Part shown: piece after piece, positions 59,587 through 64,000 of the stretch | Numbering within the stretch: position 1 is the stretch's first letter | How the letters are laid out: each line of letters starts with the position of its first letter | NCBI GenBank assembly: GCA_964540575.1 | Contig: CAZINI010000003.1 | Span: 65,483 to 129,482, forward strand | Direction: 5' to 3' | From: UMGS1889 sp964540575 | Lineage (GTDB): Bacteria; Bacillota; Clostridia; Oscillospirales; Ruminococcaceae | Length of the DNA stretch: 64,000 nt | Made by a program: the position numbers and the translations under genes | The notes under the pieces: generated by a model | The model's database searches: none | What the model saw: the letters and a program-made list of their open reading frames with translations, nothing else | Told to the model about the DNA's origin: nothing

Positions 59587-61056
59587 ATGTCGGAAAAACG
59601 TGTGCTTGCATTTGATTTCGGAGCATCGGGCGGACGGGCTATGCTATGTTCCTTTGACGGCGAAAAGATCACGCTGAAGGAGCTTCACCGTTTCGAGAAT
59701 AATCCCGTTATGGTGGGGAAAACCTTTTACTGGGACATTCTTCGGCTGCTTCACGAGGTCAAGCAGGGAATTATCAAGGCGAAAAATGACGGCGGCTTTG
59801 ACAGCATCGGAGTTGACACATGGGGCGTCGATTTCGGGCTTATCGACAAGGAGGGCAGGCTGCTGGACAATCCCGTTCATTATCGGGACAGGCGAACCGA
59901 GGGGCTTGCTGAAAAGTCATTTCGCTATATAAACCGTGAGCAATTTTACAAGATAACGGGCATTCAGTTTATGGACATAAACACGGTCTTTCAGCTGATG
60001 GCGGTTAAACGTGACCGTCCCGACCTGTTGAAACGTGCTGACAAGCTGCTGCTTATGCCCGATCTTTTCAACTTTCTGCTGACGGGTGAGGCACACGCCG
60101 AATATTCCATTGCCTCCACCACTCAGATGATGAACGCCACCAACGGCATCTGGTCGGACACGGTGCTGAAAGCTCTCGGTATCCCTCGGAATATTCTCCC
60201 CGACATTATCCCGAGCGGCAGCTTGGCGGGTATGCTTTCCGATGAGATATGCGAGGAGCTGGACGTTCCCAAAGTGCCTGTTTTCGCCGTTTGCGGACAT
60301 GATACACAGTGTGCCGCAGCAGCCGTTCCCACCGAAGAGGAGGACTTTATCTTTATTTCCTGCGGAACATGGTCGCTGTTCGGCACGGAGCTTGACGAGC
60401 CTGTGCTTACGGAAAAATCAGCAGAGCTCAGCGTTTCCAACGAGGGCGGCTACGGCGGAAAAACAACGCTGCTGAAAAATATCATCGGTCTGTGGCTTAT
60501 TCAGGAAAGCCGCCGTCAGTGGATAAGAGAGGGCAGCGAATACAGCTATGCCGACCTTGAACGGCTGGCACTTGAAGCCGAGCCGATGGTTTCCTTCATC
60601 GACCCCGACGCTCCCGAGTTTACGCCGCAGGGGAATATTCCCGAAAGAGTCAGAGAGTTCTGCCGCAGAACAAACCAGCCCGTCCCCGAAACGGTGGGAG
60701 AGGTAATGCGTTGCATTTATCAGAGTCTGGCGTTGAAATATCGTCAGGCGTTTGACGAGATAAAGGCATGCACGGGCAGAGAATACCATTCGATACACCT
60801 TATCGGCGGCGGCACAAAGGACGGTCTGCTTTGCAAAATGACCGCTTCCGCCTGTGACTGTACGGTTTACGCAGGTCCTGCCGAAGCGACTGTTTTCGGA
60901 AATGCCGCTATTCAGTTTATCGCTCATGGAGATATTTCCGATATAAAAACGGCGAGAAGAATCATCGCAGCGTCCGATGAGATAAAAAGCTATTCTCCCG
61001 AAAATACGGAGGATTGGCAGGTCGCATTTGATATATTCAAAACTATTGTAAAATAA
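59587..61056 (+). CDS. Rhamnulokinase-type FGGY kinase, acting as L-fuculokinase by context
   Basis: A 489-residue FGGY carbohydrate kinase. AFDFGASGGRAML (residues 8-20) is the phosphate loop; GVDTWGVDFGL and the catalytic-Asp region GHDTQCAAAAVP follow, with ISCGTWSLFG and LIGGGTKDGLL in the second half. By sequence it is closer to rhamnulokinase RhaB than to E. coli FucK. No rhamnose gene is present and the neighbours are all fucose enzymes, so L-fuculose is the expected substrate. AAGGAGG lies before the ATG, and the isomerase follows after 21 bases. Confidence 0.92.
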   Translation: MSEKRVLAFDFGASGGRAMLCSFDGEKITLKELHRFENNPVMVGKTFYWDILRLLHEVKQGIIKAKNDGGFDSIGVDTWGVDFGLIDKEGRLLDNPVHYRDRRTEGLAEKSFRYINREQFYKITGIQFMDINTVFQLMAVKRDRPDLLKRADKLLLMPDLFNFLLTGEAHAEYSIASTTQMMNATNGIWSDTVLKALGIPRNILPDIIPSGSLAGMLSDEICEELDVPKVPVFAVCGHDTQCAAAAVPTEEEDFIFISCGTWSLFGTELDEPVLTEKSAELSVSNEGGYGGKTTLLKNIIGLWLIQESRRQWIREGSEYSYADLERLALEAEPMVSFIDPDAPEFTPQGNIPERVREFCRRTNQPVPETVGEVMRCIYQSLALKYRQAFDEIKACTGREYHSIHLIGGGTKDGLLCKMTASACDCTVYAGPAEATVFGNAAIQFIAHGDISDIKTARRIIAASDEIKSYSPENTEDWQVAFDIFKTIVK

Positions 61057-61077
61057 TATATGAACAGGAGAATTATT

Positions 61078-62850
61078 ATGTACCCGAGAATTGGAATAAG
61101 ACCCGTTATCGACGGCAGACAGATGGGAATAAGAGAGAGCCTTGAAGATCAGACTATGAATATGGCAAAGGCGGCAAAGGCTCTTATCGAGGCTAATTGT
61201 ACATATCCCGACGGAACTCCCGTTGAATGTGTTATCGGACCCTGCACTATCGGCGGCGGTGCTGAAGCGGCGAAAACTCAGGAGTATTTTTCCACCCGAA
61301 ATATTGCCGCAACTCTCTCCGTAACTCCCTGCTGGTGCTACGGTTCGGAAACTATGGACCTTGACCCGCTGACCGTCAAGGCGGTGTGGGGCTTTAACGG
61401 TACGGAGCGTCCCGGTGCGGTATATCTTGCGGCGGTCATGGCTGCTCATGCTCAGAAGGGTCTGCCTGCGTTCGCTATTTACGGACATGACGTTCAGGAC
61501 GCTGATGACACCTCTATCCCCGAGGACGTTTCGGAGAAAATTCTCCGCTTTGCACGGTGTGCCGTTGCGGTAGGCTGTATGAGAAGCAAGGCTTATGTAG
61601 GGCTGGGAGCTGTTTCCATGGGAATAGCAGGTTCACAGTGCAGTCCCGAATTTTTGCAGAAATATCTCGGCATCAGAGCCGAATATGTTGATATGACCGA
61701 AATTCTCCGCCGAATGAAGCTGGAGATATACGACCACGATGAATATGAAAAGGCACTTGCCTGGACAAAAGCAAACTGTCCCGAGGGAATGGACGTAAAT
61801 GATGGACCCAATCCCGGAAACAAGGACGTTATGAGCCACGAGGAGCAGTGGAAATTCTGCGTTAAGATGACCCTTATTATCCGTGATATTATGCTGGGAA
61901 ATCCCAAGCTTGCCGAGATGGGCTGGAAGGAAGAGTCCAACGGAAGAAACGCTATTTACGGCGGTTTCCAGGGTCAGAGAATGTGGACAGACTGGCTTCC
62001 CAACGGCGATTTCTCCGAGGCAATTCTCAACTCCACATTCAATTGGAACGGCAAAAAGCAGCCCACACTTCTTGCTACCGAGAATGACGGTCTGAATGGT
62101 ACAGCTATGCTTTTCGGCAATCTGCTGACAGGAACAGCAAGCGTTTTCGCCGATGTCCGCACCTATTGGAGCCCCGAAGCCGTTGAACGTGTAACAGGCA
62201 AAAAGCCCGAGGGCAGGGCAGCAAACGGCTTTATCCACCTGATAAATTCGGGTGCTGCCGCTCTGGACGGCACGGGTCTTGCTGTGGACGAGAACGGCAA
62301 TAACTGCATGAAGCCTTGGTGGAAGGTGACCGACAAGGACATTGATTCTATCCTTAAGGCGGTGGATTGGTGCCCTGCAAACCTCGGCTATTTCAGAGGC
62401 GGCGGATTTTCATCTCACTTCAAGACACAGGCTGAGATGCCCGTTACTATGATAAGACTGAATATCATTGACGGTCTGGGACCTGTTTTACAGATAGCAG
62501 AGGGCTACACCGTAACTCTCCCCGATGAGATACACGTTCCCCTTGATATGAGAACGGACAAGACATGGCCTACCACTTGGTTCGTTCCCAACCTTGTCGA
62601 GGACGGAAACCCTGCATTCAAGGACGTTTACTCGGTAATGGCAAACTGGGGTGCAAATCACGGTTCTCTCACATACGGTCACATTGGTGCAGACCTTATC
62701 ACGCTGGCTTCCATGCTGAGAATTCCCGTTGCAATGCATAATGTTCCCGAGGAGAAAATTTATCGTCCTCACGCCTGGACTGCATTCGGCACTAAGGACT
62801 CCGAATCTGCCGATTACAGAGCCTGCGAAAAGTACGGTCCGCTGTACTGA
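61078..62850 (+). CDS. fucI: L-fucose isomerase
   Basis: A 590-residue Mn-dependent isomerase that converts L-fucose to L-fuculose. Family features include the start YPRIGIRPVIDGRQMGIRESLE, VIGPCTIGGG, YGHDVQDADDTS and the GFQGQRMWTDWLPNGDF segment. Length equals the E. coli enzyme. CAGGAG at 61065-61070 fits the ATG at 61078; an ATG at 61060 would place that site inside the gene. It is the last gene of the operon and ends at a strong terminator. Confidence 0.97.
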   Translation: MYPRIGIRPVIDGRQMGIRESLEDQTMNMAKAAKALIEANCTYPDGTPVECVIGPCTIGGGAEAAKTQEYFSTRNIAATLSVTPCWCYGSETMDLDPLTVKAVWGFNGTERPGAVYLAAVMAAHAQKGLPAFAIYGHDVQDADDTSIPEDVSEKILRFARCAVAVGCMRSKAYVGLGAVSMGIAGSQCSPEFLQKYLGIRAEYVDMTEILRRMKLEIYDHDEYEKALAWTKANCPEGMDVNDGPNPGNKDVMSHEEQWKFCVKMTLIIRDIMLGNPKLAEMGWKEESNGRNAIYGGFQGQRMWTDWLPNGDFSEAILNSTFNWNGKKQPTLLATENDGLNGTAMLFGNLLTGTASVFADVRTYWSPEAVERVTGKKPEGRAANGFIHLINSGAAALDGTGLAVDENGNNCMKPWWKVTDKDIDSILKAVDWCPANLGYFRGGGFSSHFKTQAEMPVTMIRLNIIDGLGPVLQIAEGYTVTLPDEIHVPLDMRTDKTWPTTWFVPNLVEDGNPAFKDVYSVMANWGANHGSLTYGHIGADLITLASMLRIPVAMHNVPEEKIYRPHAWTAFGTKDSESADYRACEKYGPLY

Positions 62851-62901
62851 TTTTCTGTACAGTTTTTACCGTAAATAAACTCGAAATATTCGCAAATAAT
62901 A

Positions 62902-62945
62902 ATACCGTACATCGGAGAATTTCCGATGTACGGTATGTTTTTTTG
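62902..62945. terminator. Terminator of the fucose operon
   Basis: A perfect 15-base stem, ATACCGTACATCGGA and its complement (62922-62936), with a five-base loop and a long T run. It separates the operon from the convergent sugar kinase gene. Confidence 0.9.
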
Positions 62946-62952
62946 AAAAAAA

Positions 62953-63915
62953 TCAAAGTCTGGGAACGTTTTTCATACATTCCAGAATTTCTTCATTTGA
63001 CGGCATTGACGGGATAGCACCGTATCTTGTTGAGCAAAGTGCTCCGCAGGCATTGGCGTAGTCAGCGATATATTCCAGCTCGGAAATTTCCAGCTCCTCG
63101 GGCTTTTTGCCTGTTTCTGCAAGCTTAGCGAGAAATGCTCCATGGAAGCTGTCGCCCGTGCCGAGAGTGTCCAGAACCTCCACCTTGTAGGAGGCGGAGC
63201 GGATAATGCCCTTTTTCGTGGCGATAATGCAGCCCTTTGCACCCTGAGTTACGATGACCGCTTTTACGCCCTTGGACAGCAGTATCGCCGTTCCCGTAAG
63301 CATATTGTCGTAATCTGTGATAATTTTCAGCTCTTTTTCGGAAACCTTGATTATGTCGCAGAGGGGAACAACACTTCTCATAATTTTGAACGCTTCCGAT
63401 TTGGACTCCCAAAGCTGTTCACGCCAGTTGGGGTCGTAGGAGATTATTTTGCCCTGTTCCTTGCAGTATTCAATAGCGTTCAGCGTTGCGGAACGTGCAG
63501 GCTCGTCGGTAAGCGAGAGTGCACCGAAGTGTAAGATCTTGCATTTGTCCAGATGGGATTTTTTTATCTCATTGAAATTTAGATTAACATCGGCGGAATT
63601 TTTGCGGTAGAACACAAACTCACGCTCGTTATCCTCATCAGTGCCAACAAAAGCAAGTGTGGTCTGATGATCCTTATCGAGAATGACTCCGCTTGTGTCC
63701 ACACCATGGCTTTCAAGCTCCGATTTAAGATATTTTCCGAAAAGATCCTTACCAAGCTTGCCGATGAATGCCGAGGACGCTCCCGCTCTTGCTGCCATTA
63801 CAGCGACCATTGCAGGTGCTCCGCCCGGATTGCGGTAGAAACGCACGGCACCGTCGGGAGTGGTTTCCGCAGTAAAATCTACAAGCATTTCCCCGATTGA
63901 TATAATATCAGCCAT
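62953..63915 (-). CDS. PfkB family sugar kinase, fructokinase-like
   Basis: A 320-residue ribokinase-fold kinase. The start ADIISIGEMLVDF, the signature-1 region NPGGAPAMVAVMAARAG, and the ATP/anion-hole signature DTLGTGDSFHGAF near the end identify the family; Asp of GTGD is the catalytic base. The usual DTxGAGD reads GTGD, a tolerated change. The pattern best fits fructokinases (sucrose use), but other sugars are possible. GAGGT favours the ATG at 63915 over 63933. No other sugar gene of its unit is in view; 63934-64000 holds no gene. Confidence 0.9.
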   Translation of the reverse strand: MADIISIGEMLVDFTAETTPDGAVRFYRNPGGAPAMVAVMAARAGASSAFIGKLGKDLFGKYLKSELESHGVDTSGVILDKDHQTTLAFVGTDEDNEREFVFYRKNSADVNLNFNEIKKSHLDKCKILHFGALSLTDEPARSATLNAIEYCKEQGKIISYDPNWREQLWESKSEAFKIMRSVVPLCDIIKVSEKELKIITDYDNMLTGTAILLSKGVKAVIVTQGAKGCIIATKKGIIRSASYKVEVLDTLGTGDSFHGAFLAKLAETGKKPEELEISELEYIADYANACGALCSTRYGAIPSMPSNEEILECMKNVPRL

Positions 63916-64000
63916 TATCATTACCTCATTCATAAATATTTCCTAATTTAATGTCTGCTCAACAACTGAAAAAGTGCGTAGAAGCTTTGCTTCGGAGCAC

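Noticed and set aside
63934..64000. GTGC...GCAC hairpin at the window end
   Set aside because: The pairing GTGC-GAAGC / GCTTC-GCAC is interrupted and the sequence ends, so it cannot be judged as a terminator or element.

Overview
The window looks like chromosomal DNA from an anaerobic, Gram-positive Clostridia-class bacterium, most like Ruminococcus and its relatives in the Oscillospiraceae. This is inferred from gene content: an IspH-ribosomal-S1 fusion, a pyruvate formate-lyase operon with a formate channel, a sugar PTS, a GerA/B/C germinant-receptor operon, strong AGGAGG-type ribosome binding sites, sigma-A-like promoters with 17-base spacers, and several TTG/GTG starts. No tRNA, rRNA, CRISPR array, phage or transposase gene was seen.

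Layout. 1-7.4 kb: end of a YgiQ radical SAM gene, a secreted metallo-beta-lactamase-fold hydrolase, a DUF3006 protein, an RpiR-type regulator, a YhiN-type flavoprotein, then cmk-plsC-ispH/S1 with overlapping ends. 7.4-12.5 kb: a compact sugar phosphotransferase cluster (EIIABC, a nuclease-family protein, HPr, enzyme I). 12.5-19.7 kb: a PHP phosphoesterase, a large von Willebrand A membrane protein, a tyrosine phosphatase with a HAD hydrolase, an EcsC protein and an SDR dehydrogenase, with a multi-hairpin intergenic element at 16.5 kb. 19.8-26 kb (minus strand): a BlaI/BlaR1-like pair with two visible operators, and gerA-gerB-gerC. 26-33 kb: radC, uvrB, an RluA-type pseudouridine synthase, a second PHP protein, a TSCPD protein, a YdcF protein and an orphan sugar-binding lipoprotein.

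33.4-36.8 kb is the most striking part. Pyruvate formate-lyase is encoded as two genes: a 699-residue catalytic protein with the Cys-Cys pair but no glycyl-radical domain, and an 81-residue protein that is just that domain, followed by a formate channel. 36.8-43 kb (minus strand) is a tightly overlapping operon of a diacylglycerol-kinase-like protein with an altered GGDGT motif, a hybrid histidine kinase whose phospho-accepting His is Tyr, a beta-mannosidase and an HD protein. 43.2-48.9 kb: an ABC exporter pair, galT and a DtxR-type repressor. 48.9-55.6 kb: an orphan FliD-like protein, a Na/Pi cotransporter, an MFS-like and two unknown membrane or secreted proteins, and cysK with an Rrf2 regulator.

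55.7-62.9 kb is an L-fucose catabolic operon: aldolase, lactaldehyde reductase, HAD phosphatase, mutarotase, kinase and isomerase. It is interrupted by a small element that carries a four-helix-bundle (S23-type) gene between near-perfect inverted repeats of about 35 bases. A PfkB sugar kinase on the minus strand closes the window. Mannosides, galactose, fucose and PTS sugars feeding mixed-acid fermentation through PFL fit a gut or rumen glycan degrader.
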